A stretch of DNA of 43,208 bases from Deltaproteobacteria bacterium (GCA_019309145.1 JAFDGR010000017.1:1-43208); one strand, 5' to 3'; positions 17,017 through 26,825 are shown, numbered from the stretch's first letter. Numbers and translations: made by a program. Notes: generated from the letters alone by a model not told the origin.

Positions 17017-18039
17017 CTCAGACAGACCCCTATTCTCTTCCACCGCATGACATGCCACAAATCTCCCATCAGCAAGACATCTTAGTGCAGGAATATCTTC
17101 CCGGCAACGGTCCATTGCCCAGGGGCATCGTCCATGGAACACACATCCTGTCGGGAGATGAATAGGCGTTGGAACCTCGCCTTTCAATCCAATGTGTTTT
17201 TTCTTTTTCTCCCCGATCCTGGGAATTGCGCTGAGGAGGGCCTTTGTGTAAGGATGGCGTGGTGATCGAAAAATGTCAGCTGCCGCAGCAACCTCACACA
17301 GGGTTCCGAGATACATGACCGCAACCCTTGCGCTTATGTGCTGAACCACAGATAAATCATGGGTGATAAAGAGATAGGTGAGCCCCCGCTCCTTGCCTGC
17401 ATCCATGAGGAGGTTGAGGATCTGGGCCTGTATGGATACATCAAGGGCAGAGACAGGCTCATCCGCAACGATAAATTCAGGGTCAAGGATGAGTGCCCTT
17501 GCGATGCTTATCCTCTGCCGCTGTCCTCCTGAAAATTCGTGGGGATGCCGCGTTGCCCAGGCCGGGCTAATCCCGACCTGTTCCATAACTGCGGCTATCT
17601 TCTCTCTTACCTCTTGAGCTCTTATTCCGGGATTGTGAAACCGGAGCGGCTCCTCCAGGGTTTGCTTGACTGTTTTTCTCGGATTGAGAGACGCATAGGG
17701 ATCTTGAAAAATCATCTGCATTTTTTTTCTGAAAGGGAGCATCTCCTTGTGGCTGAGGCAGTCTATCCGCTTATTCCTGTAAAATATTTTCCCGGAACTG
17801 GGCCTATAAAGCCCCATGACAACCCTGGCCAGGGTGGATTTGCCGCATCCGCTTTCTCCCACAACACTCAGTGTCTCGCCCCTGTCTATGGTGAGGCTCA
17901 CATCATTGAGGGCCTTTACAATGGTCTGTTCCATGACCGGCCTTCCATTCTGAAATCTCAACCGGTCAAGAAGCCCTCCTGATATATCAAAATACTTTAT
18001 GATATTTTCCGTTTTGAGTATTGGCTGATTCTTCTCCAT
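16993..18039 (-). CDS. Dipeptide/oligopeptide ABC transporter ATP-binding protein, DppF/OppF type (system 1)
   Basis: ATPase of 348 residues, the second nucleotide-binding subunit of peptide transporter 1. Motifs are Walker A GESGCGKST, Q-loop FQDPYASLNPRKTV, signature [15 protein letters not shown], Walker [15 protein letters not shown], switch His in FITHDLSVVQHI, and the C-terminal oligo_HPY region with GCVFHGRCPWAMDRC, a Cys set conserved in Dpp/Opp ATPases. The ATG at 18039 is preferred over the upstream TTG at 18081, which lacks a ribosome site. It is 64 bases downstream of the DppD-type gene, is last in the run, and overlaps the terminator arm of the convergent EamA gene. Confidence 0.9.
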   Translation of the reverse strand: MEKNQPILKTENIIKYFDISGGLLDRLRFQNGRPVMEQTIVKALNDVSLTIDRGETLSVVGESGCGKSTLARVVMGLYRPSSGKIFYRNKRIDCLSHKEMLPFRKKMQMIFQDPYASLNPRKTVKQTLEEPLRFHNPGIRAQEVREKIAAVMEQVGISPAWATRHPHEFSGGQRQRISIARALILDPEFIVADEPVSALDVSIQAQILNLLMDAGKERGLTYLFITHDLSVVQHISARVAVMYLGTLCEVAAAADIFRSPRHPYTKALLSAIPRIGEKKKKHIGLKGEVPTPIHLPTGCVFHGRCPWAMDRCREDIPALRCLADGRFVACHAVEENRGLSEKKPPAST

Positions 18040-18103
18040 ACTATCCCTGAACGAACCTTCCTGCAATTCCGGCGAAGGCAAAAAACACCGCGTTTCTCAT
18101 CGC

Positions 18104-19072
18104 CTACTGCGCGGTTTTCATGTGGCATGCAACCATTCTTCCCTGTTCAACTTCCAGGAGATCAGGCACGTTGGTTTCACAAATTTTTTCCTTTATCGTA
18201 CACCGTGGATTGAATGCGCACCCCGGAGGAATTTTGGTCAGTGTTGGCATCATTCCCGGGATCTGATGGAGCTTCTCTCCCGGCCTCAAAACTCCGGGAA
18301 GGGCGTTTATGAGACCCTGTGTATATGGGTGTATCGGATCCTTTACAATGGCGTCGGTCGGTCCATATTCAATAATTTTGCCTGCGTACATCACTGCCGT
18401 CTTTTCTGTTACCTGGGATACAACTGCAAGATCATGGGTTATCAAAATCAACCCCATTTCCTCGGATTCGCATAGTTCCTGAAGCAGGTCCATGATTTCT
18501 GCCTGAATCGTTACGTCCAGGGCAGTCGTCGGCTCGTCAGCAATAATTATGGCAGGATCAGTGAGGAGAGAGATGGCAATAATTATCCTCTGGCGCATCC
18601 CCCCTGAAAATTCATGGGGATACTGTGAAAGTCTCTTTTCGGGTGATGGGATATAGACCTTTTTGAGTTTTTCCAGAGCAATCTTTTCAGCCTTGGCCTT
18701 CGATATATTTCTGTGTGCCTGGATGGTCTCCACCATCTGGGTCCCTATGGTCAAGACAGGATTCAGCGTCATCATGGGATCCTGAAAAATCATGCTTATC
18801 CGGTCTCCCCTGATTTCTCTCATCCGGGCATCAGGCAAAGCGCTGATATCACTCCCGTTGAATAAAATCCTGCCCCCTGAAATAAAGCCCGGTTTGCTGA
18901 TCAAGTTGATGATGGCAAAACCGGTAACCGATTTCCCGGCCCCGCTCTCTCCAACCAGGCCCAGTTTCTCACCCCTGTCCAAGGAAAAACTCACGCCGTT
19001 AATGGCGGTAAGGTCTCCAAATCTTAATGCGAACGTAACTTCAAGATCTTGCACTTCCAAGAGGTGAGACAT
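18104..19072 (-). CDS. Dipeptide/oligopeptide ABC transporter ATP-binding protein, DppD/OppD type (system 1)
   Basis: ATPase of 322 residues, the first nucleotide-binding subunit of peptide transporter 1. Motifs are Walker A GESGAGKSV, Q-loop FQDPMMTLNPVLTIG, signature FSGGMRQRIIIAISL, Walker B IIIADEPTTALDVT and the switch His in LITHDLAVVSQV. The C terminus has GCAFNPRCTIKEKIC, the Cys-containing oligo_HPY end. It begins 5 bases after the stop of the DppC-type gene, so coupling is likely. It should work with the DppF-type ATPase that follows. Confidence 0.9.
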   Translation of the reverse strand: MSHLLEVQDLEVTFALRFGDLTAINGVSFSLDRGEKLGLVGESGAGKSVTGFAIINLISKPGFISGGRILFNGSDISALPDARMREIRGDRISMIFQDPMMTLNPVLTIGTQMVETIQAHRNISKAKAEKIALEKLKKVYIPSPEKRLSQYPHEFSGGMRQRIIIAISLLTDPAIIIADEPTTALDVTIQAEIMDLLQELCESEEMGLILITHDLAVVSQVTEKTAVMYAGKIIEYGPTDAIVKDPIHPYTQGLINALPGVLRPGEKLHQIPGMMPTLTKIPPGCAFNPRCTIKEKICETNVPDLLEVEQGRMVACHMKTAQ

Positions 19073-19077
19073 CCAGG

Positions 19078-19998
19078 TTATCCTTTATAAAGCTTTGGGT
19101 TGAGCACATCCCTGAGCCAATCGCCCAGCAGGTTGACCACAAGAACAAACAAGACGAGAAAAATGCCGGGGAAAATGGTAATCCACCAGGAACCTGAAAA
19201 AATATATTCAAATCCGGCCCTAATAAGAGAGCCTAGGGAAGGTTTTGTCACAGGCATGCCAAGACCTAAAAAGGACAGAGCAGCCTCACTCATGACCGCA
19301 TTTGCCACCTGAATGGTTGAAATGACCAGTACGGAAGTCAGGGTGTTTGGCAGGATGTGCCTGATCATGATCACCGGTCGTGAAAGACCGATTACCCTTG
19401 CAGCTTCAACATATTCCTTGTTTTTCTCCCCCATGACAGACGCCCGTATCGTCCGGGCGTACACCGGCCACTCTGAAAGACCGATGATAATAATAAGAAG
19501 GGGAACTGCAAGCTTTTCAAAACTTCCTATTCCAAACATCACCTGAAAGATCGCGCTGATAAATATGGCAACCATGAGATACGGAAAGGAGAACTGGATA
19601 TCAGCTATTCTCATGAGCACACCGTCAACCTTGCCACCCACATATCCTGCCATGAGTCCCATCAGAATACCGATAAAAGCCTGGAGCGACACCGCGCCAA
19701 TGCCGATAACAACCGAGATCCTGAGCCCGTATATCATGGTGGAAAGGAGATCACGTCCCATGTTGTCGGTACCAAGGATAAATGCGGATGATCCACCGTC
19801 AAGCCACATTGGCGGAATTTCTGCGTTCATGATGTCTATATTTTCAGCGTCATAAGGGTTGTACGGTGAGACCAGCGGTGCTGTGATACTCAGAATGATA
19901 AAGCAGGTCAGGAAGAAAAAACTCATCATGGCAGTCTTGTCATGCTTGAAGCTGTGCAAGAAGTACGATTGCTGAAAACGTTTCATCGATGTTTTCAT
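19078..19998 (-). CDS. Peptide ABC transporter permease, DppC/OppC type (system 1)
   Basis: Inner-membrane permease of 306 residues. A cytoplasmic N terminus and first helix (MMSFFFLTCFIILSITAPLVSPY) are followed by the DppC-specific ILGTDNMGRDLLSTMIYGLRISVVIG and the EAA coupling loop EYVEAARVIGLSRPVIMIRHILPN. The end, GDWLRDVLNPKLYKG, is typical of the family. Its start overlaps the stop of the DppB-type gene by 4 bases (ATGA), so the two permease subunits are translationally coupled. With DppB it forms the channel for peptides or similar solutes. Confidence 0.9.
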   Translation of the reverse strand: MKTSMKRFQQSYFLHSFKHDKTAMMSFFFLTCFIILSITAPLVSPYNPYDAENIDIMNAEIPPMWLDGGSSAFILGTDNMGRDLLSTMIYGLRISVVIGIGAVSLQAFIGILMGLMAGYVGGKVDGVLMRIADIQFSFPYLMVAIFISAIFQVMFGIGSFEKLAVPLLIIIIGLSEWPVYARTIRASVMGEKNKEYVEAARVIGLSRPVIMIRHILPNTLTSVLVISTIQVANAVMSEAALSFLGLGMPVTKPSLGSLIRAGFEYIFSGSWWITIFPGIFLVLFVLVVNLLGDWLRDVLNPKLYKG

Positions 19999-20978
19999 TT
20001 TGTTCCTGCTATCCTTACGGTTGGATTGATAAACCCGTAGACAATATCCACCACCGTATTCACCACCACGAATACTGATCCAACGACAACAAGATACGCT
20101 ATGAGAAGGGAGGTATCAGATCGCTCAACAGCCTCAAGAAACATATACCCCATGCCCTGCCACTGAAAAACCGTTTCCGTGAGGATCGTAAATGCAAACA
20201 TGATCCCTATCTGTACCCCAAATACTGTTATGACCGGCAGGAGAGTGTTCTTAAACGCATGCAGGAGCCAGATTCTCATGCGAGGCAGGCCCTTTGCCCA
20301 TGCATATTTGATATATTCGGTCTCCAGGACCTCCATCATCTCAGATCGTATCAGCCTGATAAACAGGGGAAGCTCGATGGATGCCAGGGATATACTCGGC
20401 AAAATCAGGTGCTTGATACCATCGGCAGTAAAAAAGCCGGACATCCACCATCCATTACCAAACACATCCACTGTTTCACCTCGACCGTATGAGGGCAGCC
20501 AGTGGAGCTGCACACCGAAGATATAGATGAGCATGATAGCGGTAAGAAAAACAGGCACGGAGACCCCGAGCGTGCTGAACCCCATGACAAACCGTGAAAA
20601 GGAGGCCTTTGGTCTAAGAGCCGTGTACACCCCCAGGGGAAGTGAAATAAGAACGATCAATAGACCCGCTCCTATCACCATTTCAATGGTTGCAGGAGCC
20701 TTGGAAATAATGACATCTAGGGCCGGTTTTTTATAAAAAAAGGAAAGGCCCAGGTCCCCATGAAGCGCCTTCCCTACAAATCTGACATATTGTGTCACAA
20801 AAGGATCGTTGAGCCCTAGTTTCTCTCTGATCTGCTCCCTCTCCTGGGGCGTTACCCGTTCCCCGACCATATCTCGAACAGGATCCCCTATCTGGGTCTT
20901 TATGGAAAACCCTATCAGCCCTATGATCAGCATGACAAAAAGTGCCTGGGCGGTTCTTCTTACAATAAAAGCGAACAT
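19995..20978 (-). CDS. Peptide ABC transporter permease, DppB/OppB type (system 1)
   Basis: Inner-membrane permease of 327 residues. The N-terminal helix and periplasmic part (IGDPVRDMVGERVTPQEREQIREKLGLND) are the DppB hallmark. The EAA loop TEYIKYAWAKGLPRMRIWLLHAFKN and the closing helix are as expected. It starts 126 bases after the binding-protein stop, with a hairpin between, and overlaps the next permease gene by 4 bases. The substrate is set by the binding protein, not by this subunit. Confidence 0.9.
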   Translation of the reverse strand: MFAFIVRRTAQALFVMLIIGLIGFSIKTQIGDPVRDMVGERVTPQEREQIREKLGLNDPFVTQYVRFVGKALHGDLGLSFFYKKPALDVIISKAPATIEMVIGAGLLIVLISLPLGVYTALRPKASFSRFVMGFSTLGVSVPVFLTAIMLIYIFGVQLHWLPSYGRGETVDVFGNGWWMSGFFTADGIKHLILPSISLASIELPLFIRLIRSEMMEVLETEYIKYAWAKGLPRMRIWLLHAFKNTLLPVITVFGVQIGIMFAFTILTETVFQWQGMGYMFLEAVERSDTSLLIAYLVVVGSVFVVVNTVVDIVYGFINPTVRIAGTK

Positions 20979-21005
20979 TTCATCTGTTCTCTATGAAAAG
21001 CAATC

Positions 21006-21046
21006 AAAAAGAGGGATGAATATCGGGCACAATACTCATCCCTTTT
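21006..21046 (-). terminator. Hairpin between binding protein 1 and its permease genes
   Basis: GGGATGA (21013-21019) pairs with TCATCCC (21036-21042), flanked by A- and T-rich runs. On the minus strand the stem is followed by CTTTTT. It is probably a partial terminator or 3'-end stabiliser that favours binding-protein expression. Confidence 0.55.
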
Positions 21047-21104
21047 GCTGTTGGGTATGACTCTTTCTCACAACTCATTCCGAAAATGGATGAAAAAATC
21101 AGCC

Positions 21105-22658
21105 CTATTTTATCACAATATCTCCAAAGTACGGGAAGTTCATGGTATTTATGACCGGCGCGATCCCAATATTCTTTTTGCCGGCATAGGAATGGTTCTG
21201 CCAGTGAAAAGGGATAAAGGCTGCATCATCATAGAGAATCTGCTCAACTTCCTGAAGCATTGCAGCCCGTTTCTTCAGATCGGTTTCAGACTGGGCGGCA
21301 ATAACCAGTTCATCAACCTTTTTGTTGCAGTACATGCCGCTGTTATATTGACCATACCCTGTCTTCTTGTCGGGACACATGGCCAGGAATTCAGAGAAAT
21401 TGCCTGAATCCTCCGTATCAGAGTGCCATCCGATCATCTGGATATCAGCAGCATGGGCATCAAACTCATCCCAGTACTGGGCCTTGGGCATGGTCTTGAG
21501 ATTCACTTTGATGTTGATCTTTGCAAGCATCTGAACAGTTGCCTCTGCAATCTTTGCATCATTCACATACCGGTTGTTCGGAGCTATCATGGTACACTCA
21601 AAACCCTTTTCAAGGCCGGCCTCTTTCATTAGAGCCCTGGCTTTTTTAAGATTATACCTCGGCTTCAGGCTTGCCTTGTAACCGGCGTATCCTTCCGGGC
21701 CCTGCTGTGCTGCCACAGTTGCGGTCCCTTTCATGATTTTCTTCACAATACCGGTATTGTTCACGGCATAGACCATCGCCTTCCGCACACGTACGTCCTT
21801 GAACTCAGGCTTTCTCTCCTGGTTCATCTGGAATGTAATAATGCGTCCGCCATTGCAGGTGACAAGCTTAACATGGGGATCAGCCTTTATCCTTTTGAAA
21901 TCCTGCGGAGGAACAGGAGAGATAAAGTCAACATCACCGGAAAGAAGGGCCGCGACTCTCGTTGCATCCTCCTTGATGGGAGTAAGGATCATCTTATCCA
22001 CATTTCCCGGAGATTTCTTATCCCAATAGTCCTTGAACCGGTCGAATACCGTTTTTACCCCATGTTCACGATATGTTACCACAAAAGGACCTGTCCCTGA
22101 TTCATGATTCAGGGCAAAAGACGGGCCTATCTTTACAATAGCATCCTTGGGCTGACCGTTCGCATCTTTTCCCGTGTAGAACTTACTGTCCATGGCAAAG
22201 AAATAGGTCGCCATGTTGAGGAGAAGGGCGTAGGGTTTTTTTGTCTTGATGTCCACGGTGTAGTTGTCAATAATGGTTACCCCTTCAAAGGGCTCAAGAA
22301 GACCCTTGAAATCAACGCTCGTTCTCATGCGGTCAAAGGACCATTTCACATCTTTTGCCGTAAAGGTGTTGCCGCTGTGGAATTTCACCCCTTTTCGCAG
22401 ATAAAAGCGTATGGTCAGGGGGTCCAGCCGTTCCCATTTCGTTGCAAGGCGAGGTTCAAACGTCATTTTTTTTGTCCACCGCACCAGCGGGTCAAAGCAC
22501 CAGTGTGAAAGCTGCAGCATGCCGCCTGAAAGTTGAACATGGGGATCAAGCGATACAGGGTCGGCATCAAGGGCTACTTTGAAAGTCTTTGCACCTGCTG
22601 AAAAACTGAAACACAAAACCAAAGCTACGCTCAACGCAAGAATAATCAATTTTTTCAT
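21105..22658 (-). CDS. Periplasmic peptide-binding protein, SBP_bac_5 family (system 1)
   Basis: Exported solute receptor of 517 residues. The signal peptide runs over about residues 1-23 (MKKLIILALSVALVLCFSFSAGA, cleavage before KTFK), without a lipobox at the usual place. The mature start FKVALDADPVSLDPHVQLSGG and the motif RLDPLTIRFYLRKGVKFHSG mark the DppA/OppA/NikA family. It has a strong ribosome site (GAGGAGG, 5-base spacer). It feeds the DppBCDF genes downstream. Peptides, nickel chelates and some sugars or opines are all carried by this family, so the ligand is open. Confidence 0.9.
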   Translation of the reverse strand: MKKLIILALSVALVLCFSFSAGAKTFKVALDADPVSLDPHVQLSGGMLQLSHWCFDPLVRWTKKMTFEPRLATKWERLDPLTIRFYLRKGVKFHSGNTFTAKDVKWSFDRMRTSVDFKGLLEPFEGVTIIDNYTVDIKTKKPYALLLNMATYFFAMDSKFYTGKDANGQPKDAIVKIGPSFALNHESGTGPFVVTYREHGVKTVFDRFKDYWDKKSPGNVDKMILTPIKEDATRVAALLSGDVDFISPVPPQDFKRIKADPHVKLVTCNGGRIITFQMNQERKPEFKDVRVRKAMVYAVNNTGIVKKIMKGTATVAAQQGPEGYAGYKASLKPRYNLKKARALMKEAGLEKGFECTMIAPNNRYVNDAKIAEATVQMLAKINIKVNLKTMPKAQYWDEFDAHAADIQMIGWHSDTEDSGNFSEFLAMCPDKKTGYGQYNSGMYCNKKVDELVIAAQSETDLKKRAAMLQEVEQILYDDAAFIPFHWQNHSYAGKKNIGIAPVINTMNFPYFGDIVIK

Positions 22659-22787
22659 CTTGTCCTCCTCAATAAAGATTCATAAGAGATCGGCGATACG
22701 ATACCCTGGTCCCAATCACCGGACTGGGGAGCACTTTCGTGGCCCCTACACATGAATTCAAGTATCAGACGAGATAGGTGGGGTCAA

Positions 22788-22807
22788 GAGAATATCCCTC
22801 TATTCTC
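22788..22807. repeat. Short inverted repeat upstream of binding protein 1
   Basis: GAGAATA and TATTCTC face each other across 6 bases, 130 bases upstream of the binding-protein start. It could be an operator or a small hairpin. The rest of this 284-base gap (22659-22942) shows nothing further I can support. Confidence 0.3.
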
Positions 22808-22942
22808 AAGATAATTGGTATGGCGGATGTGTCTTACTCCCGATGCCGTTGTGCAAAACCGGAATGCCGTATCAATGAGCCGGATCTGGTTGCCGTGGAT
22901 GAAAACCACCAGGTGGCTTGTCCCGTCCGAACCTCATAAGTT

Positions 22943-23818
22943 TCACTCCTTTCCCAGCAGCAGAGAGATAATGGCATTCATGAGCTTCCATGTCTTCTCA
23001 TCATAGTGCAAAGTGCAATCATCAAGAGAGATCTCCGGGTGAATCCCGGAAAGGAAGACCTTTCCCTTCCCGTATGGAAAAAATATCATTGCGGGCATCC
23101 CGTCCGCAGGGGTTCCCGGAACCATATACGTGGCAGCGACCTGAAGCGTCTTTGTCTGCCCCCCTTTTGGGAATGGCTTGAAGGAGGGACCGCCGTAGTA
23201 GAGCATCTTCAGACAGGGGTCCTCGATAGGCAGAATATGATTGTCGATCTTCACCCGCACCATGGAAGCCCCTCTTGTTATGCTTGCGCAGCCGGTAGCG
23301 GCAGTCCAGTCTTTTACGCCGGGGAGGACGCCTTTTCCCGTCCCTTCAAACAGATTCAGGGGATAGTCATATCTTTCTTCAGGGGCATTGGCATCCGGCT
23401 TCCAGGTGATCACATCACAGGCAAAATAGGCACCCGCGCAAATCCCGAAAAACCCGCCACCATAAGACACGAATGTTCTAAGATTTCTGAACCCTGCAGT
23501 CTTGATATGAGCATTATAGGCTCCTGCCCACCCCCCGGGGAACAGGATGATTTTAAATCGTTTATGCAGGGTGTTTGCGCTGTTAATCTCGTCCGGCGTG
23601 ATATCCTGATGGCTATACCCATATTTGTTCAACATTGCCTTGATGGCAATAATACCGTCCCGCCATACCCCCTTGTTCTCACAGAACGTATCATTATAGA
23701 TTGCTATGACTGTTTTCTCATGTGCCCGGGATGCAGCAGGCAAGCCTGCTCCGATCAAGCTTGCAACCACGAGGAATGTGGACCATAAAGCGACCACGCG
23801 GTTCAAAGACACAAACAT
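22943..23818 (-). CDS. Exported BPL_N (class-I glutamine amidotransferase-like) protein
   Basis: Protein of 291 residues with a signal peptide (hydrophobic core 8-28, likely cleavage after Ala 32 in SRA/HEK). The mature part resembles the BPL_N family, the amidotransferase-like domain found at the front of eukaryotic biotin-protein ligases. Elements: VIAIYNDTFCENKGV, IILFPGGWAGAYN, the nucleophile-elbow-like GGGFFGICAGAYFAC (Cys 127) and SGIHPE with His 260 and Glu 262. Cys, His and Glu are thus spaced like a class-I amidotransferase triad. Start 23818 is chosen for AAGGAA upstream and for the signal peptide. It lies between two complete peptide transporters on the same strand. Its reaction is unknown; periplasmic amide or peptide hydrolysis is an inference. 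Confidence 0.8.
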   Translation of the reverse strand: MFVSLNRVVALWSTFLVVASLIGAGLPAASRAHEKTVIAIYNDTFCENKGVWRDGIIAIKAMLNKYGYSHQDITPDEINSANTLHKRFKIILFPGGWAGAYNAHIKTAGFRNLRTFVSYGGGFFGICAGAYFACDVITWKPDANAPEERYDYPLNLFEGTGKGVLPGVKDWTAATGCASITRGASMVRVKIDNHILPIEDPCLKMLYYGGPSFKPFPKGGQTKTLQVAATYMVPGTPADGMPAMIFFPYGKGKVFLSGIHPEISLDDCTLHYDEKTWKLMNAIISLLLGKE

Positions 23819-23882
23819 GATCTTTCCTTTCTTCGGCATGATTCCATCCAACCTGCAAAGCCATCAATGCTGTGCCGCCCTG

Positions 23883-24851
23883 CTAGAGAGCGTGGCAGGC
23901 CGCAAAATGATCCGGTTCAAATTCTTTCATTCGAGGATCTTCCCTGCTGCAAACGGCATCAGCTATTGGGCAGCGCGTACGGAACGCGCACCCGGATGGA
24001 GGATCCGCCGGATTGGGGATATCTCCCTGCAGCACTGTTCCCTTTATCCTTGATCTCGGATCAGGGACGGGGATCGCCGACAAAAGGGCCTTTGTATAGG
24101 GATGTCTTGGGTTGTGGTATATATTTCCGGCAGGAGCAGTCTCCACGATTTTCCCAAGGTACATAATCGCCACCCGATGTGAAATATGTTCCACCACGGC
24201 AAGGTCATGGGAGATAAAGAGATAAGACATGTTCAATTCTTCCTGAAGCCTGACCATGAGATTTATGATCTGCGCCTGGATTGAGACGTCCAGGGCCGAT
24301 ACGGGTTCATCCGCCACAATCAACTTGGGATTCAGCGTCAGCACCCTTGCGATGCCGATACGCTGCCGCTGGCCACCGCTGAACTCGTGTGGAAAACGCC
24401 GCATATAATCCGGTTCAAGCCCCACCTTTTTGAGTACTGACGCAACGGCGTCTTTCCTCTCAAGGCTGTTCCGGTGCACGGCATGAACCAAGAGCGGCTC
24501 TTCCACAATGTCACCCACGGTCATCCTGGGGTTAAGAGAGGCAAAAGGATCCTGAAAAATCATCTGCGCCGATCTCCTGAATCCCTTCATCTGGTGGCGG
24601 TCAAAACCGGAAACATCCCTGCCTTCAAAGAGGATTTCCCCTGCAGTAGGTTCCACCAGCCTGAGGATGGATCGCCCGGTCGTGGTTTTGCCGCATCCGG
24701 ATTCACCCACAAGGCCCAGGGTTTCTCCTTCCTTCAAATAAAAGCTTACCCCCTTTACTGCGCAGAGGAGATGTACCCCCTGGAACAGTCTTGTTTTCCC
24801 TAAGGCAAAACACGTGACCAGATCTTTCACCTGTAACAGGACGTTCTTCAT
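23883..24851 (-). CDS. Dipeptide/oligopeptide ABC transporter ATP-binding protein, DppF/OppF type (system 2)
   Basis: ATPase of 322 residues. Walker [11 protein letters not shown]-loop [14 protein letters not shown], signature [15 protein letters not shown], Walker [15 protein letters not shown], switch His in [12 protein letters not shown]. The C terminus carries [15 protein letters not shown] of the oligo_HPY region. It is clearly related to the DppF-type ATPase of system 1 but differs enough to be an old duplicate rather than a recent one. It follows the DppD-type gene of system 2 after 68 bases with only a weak ribosome site. Confidence 0.9.
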   Translation of the reverse strand: MKNVLLQVKDLVTCFALGKTRLFQGVHLLCAVKGVSFYLKEGETLGLVGESGCGKTTTGRSILRLVEPTAGEILFEGRDVSGFDRHQMKGFRRSAQMIFQDPFASLNPRMTVGDIVEEPLLVHAVHRNSLERKDAVASVLKKVGLEPDYMRRFPHEFSGGQRQRIGIARVLTLNPKLIVADEPVSALDVSIQAQIINLMVRLQEELNMSYLFISHDLAVVEHISHRVAIMYLGKIVETAPAGNIYHNPRHPYTKALLSAIPVPDPRSRIKGTVLQGDIPNPADPPSGCAFRTRCPIADAVCSREDPRMKEFEPDHFAACHAL

Positions 24852-24919
24852 TTTTTCTCTTTCAAAGATGATGGCTCCGAAAAAAGTTCAATTTCTGTGT
24901 TGCGCTTTTTACGAAGCCG

Positions 24920-25897
24920 TCAAAGATGACATGCAACCGAATGTCCTTTTTCAATAGCTCTCAAACGGGGTCTTTCTTGCCAGCATTTTTCCATTGCTTC
25001 AGGGCAGCGTTCTGCAAATTTGCACCCCGGAATTTTTTTGAACGGCGGGGGAACCACTCCTTCTATCTCGTTCAGAAACTTCTTGGCCCTCCCCAGGACA
25101 GGAAGTGATTGCAGCAACGCGACGGTATAGGGATGTCTCGGTTTTTCAAAAAGCGAAAAGACATCTGCTTCTTCTATCTTTTCCCCGGCATACATGACCA
25201 CAACTCTTTGCGCGCTGTTGGCAATGATACCCAGATCATGCGTTATGAGTATCATCGCCATCCCGAATTTTTTCTTGAGACGGAGTACGAGATCCAGGAT
25301 CTCGGCCTGGATCGTCACGTCAAGGGCCGTTGTCGGCTCATCAGCAATGAGGACCTTGGGATTACACCCCAGGGCCATGGCGATCATGACCCGTTGGCGC
25401 ATACCACCGCTCAACTGATGTGGGTATTCCTTCATGATTCTCTCCGGCGAAGGAATTTCACATGCCTCCAGGATCTCTTCGGAACGTCTCATCGCCTCCT
25501 TTTTCGACAGCTTCTGATGCAGCCTGAAAACCTTTGAAAGCTGATAACCAATGGTGAAAACCGGGTTAAAAGAGGTCATGGGGTCCTGAAACACCATTGA
25601 TATCTCGGCGCCCCTGATTTTTCGCATCTCCTTCATGGGCAATTGCAGCAGATCCTGGCCCATAAAAAGGATTTTGCCTGATGTTATCTTTCCCGGAGGG
25701 ATGGGAATGAGACGGAGAATGGAGAGGGCCGCCACACTCTTTCCACATCCGGATTCTCCCACCACCCCGAGCGTTTCACCCTCGAACACATGGTAACTCA
25801 AGTGGTCAACCGCCCGAGCTACGCCTTCCTGCACCACAAAGCGTGTGCTCAGGTCTTCTATCTTCAGCATTGGTTCACGGTTGCGCATCTTGTCCAT
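24920..25897 (-). CDS. Dipeptide/oligopeptide ABC transporter ATP-binding protein, DppD/OppD type (system 2)
   Basis: ATPase of 325 residues. Walker A GESGCGKSV, Q-loop FQDPMTSFNPVFTIG, signature LSGGMRQRVMIAMAL, Walker B VLIADEPTTALDVT, switch His in LITHDLGIIANS. The C terminus has GCKFAERCPEAMEKC, the conserved Cys set. Met 4 or Met 10 could be the real start, because the homologous region begins at MLKIEDLSTRF. It begins 18 bases after the DppC-type gene. Confidence 0.9.
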   Translation of the reverse strand: MDKMRNREPMLKIEDLSTRFVVQEGVARAVDHLSYHVFEGETLGVVGESGCGKSVAALSILRLIPIPPGKITSGKILFMGQDLLQLPMKEMRKIRGAEISMVFQDPMTSFNPVFTIGYQLSKVFRLHQKLSKKEAMRRSEEILEACEIPSPERIMKEYPHQLSGGMRQRVMIAMALGCNPKVLIADEPTTALDVTIQAEILDLVLRLKKKFGMAMILITHDLGIIANSAQRVVVMYAGEKIEEADVFSLFEKPRHPYTVALLQSLPVLGRAKKFLNEIEGVVPPPFKKIPGCKFAERCPEAMEKCWQERPRLRAIEKGHSVACHL

Positions 25898-25915
25898 TGC
25901 ACCTGTTTTCGTTTG

Positions 25916-26794
25916 TTACGTTCTCTGGAATCGCCATCGTATCTTGGGGTCTAACGCTTCCCTCAAGCCGTCACCGAGAAGATTGAAGGCCAGGACCGTA
26001 ATGAAAATGGCCGCGCCTGAAAATGTGGAAATCCACCATTGGGTCAGAAAAAATTCTCGCCCGTCATTGACCATAACCCCCCAGTCCGCTGTGGGAGGCT
26101 GTGTTCCGAGACCCAGAAAACCAAGAGACGCAAGGGAAAGAATGATATACCCCATATCAAGGGTCCCCTGAACAATAATGGGGGACAGGCAATTTGGAAG
26201 AATGTGACGAAACATAATACGCAATGGGGAGGCGCCCACCGCCTTTGCGGACTCCACAAACTGCATCTCTTTGAGAGAGATGACCTGTCCCCGTACCAGG
26301 CGCGTGTACCACGGCCACCACGGGATTGAAACTGCAACAAGCGCATTCAACAGGCTGGGTCCGGTTGAGGCCACAATCGCAATGGCCAGCAGCAGCGAGG
26401 GAAACGCCAGGATCATATCCGCAAACCGCATAATGAGCTCATCAATTTTCCCGCCGAAATACCCTGCAATCAGGCCTAATGGGACCCCAAATCCCATCAC
26501 GATCAGGACCACGATGATGGCCGCCTTTATGGAAACACGAGCACCATAGACGACACGGCTCATTAAATCCCTCCCCAGATTATCCGTTCCCAATGGATGC
26601 CTCATGCTTGGTGGCTTCAGCCTTTCCTGAAGGTTTGACAACCCTTTGCCTTGACCGGGATACGGTGCGATGAATGGTGCGAAGATCGCGGAAAGGACAA
26701 CAACGATAATGATCGTGAGCCCAAAGACCGTGAGGGGGTTCTTCACAATGAGACTCAGTCCCCGAAAATATTCTCTGTGCTTTTTCTTCAACAT
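25916..26794 (-). CDS. Peptide ABC transporter permease, DppC/OppC type (system 2)
   Basis: Permease of 292 residues. The N terminus KNPLTVFGLTIIIVVVLSAIFAPFIAPYP leads into HPLGTDNLGRDLMSRVVYGARVS, the DppC signature. The EAA loop is QFVESAKAVGASPLRIMFRHILPN and the end GDGLREALDPKIR is typical. It starts 31 bases after the stop of the DppB-type gene. It should pair with that gene as the transmembrane channel. Confidence 0.9.
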   Translation of the reverse strand: MLKKKHREYFRGLSLIVKNPLTVFGLTIIIVVVLSAIFAPFIAPYPGQGKGLSNLQERLKPPSMRHPLGTDNLGRDLMSRVVYGARVSIKAAIIVVLIVMGFGVPLGLIAGYFGGKIDELIMRFADMILAFPSLLLAIAIVASTGPSLLNALVAVSIPWWPWYTRLVRGQVISLKEMQFVESAKAVGASPLRIMFRHILPNCLSPIIVQGTLDMGYIILSLASLGFLGLGTQPPTADWGVMVNDGREFFLTQWWISTFSGAAIFITVLAFNLLGDGLREALDPKIRWRFQRT

Positions 26795-26825
26795 AAATTC
26801 ACCAGCTCCGACGGATAATCGACCC

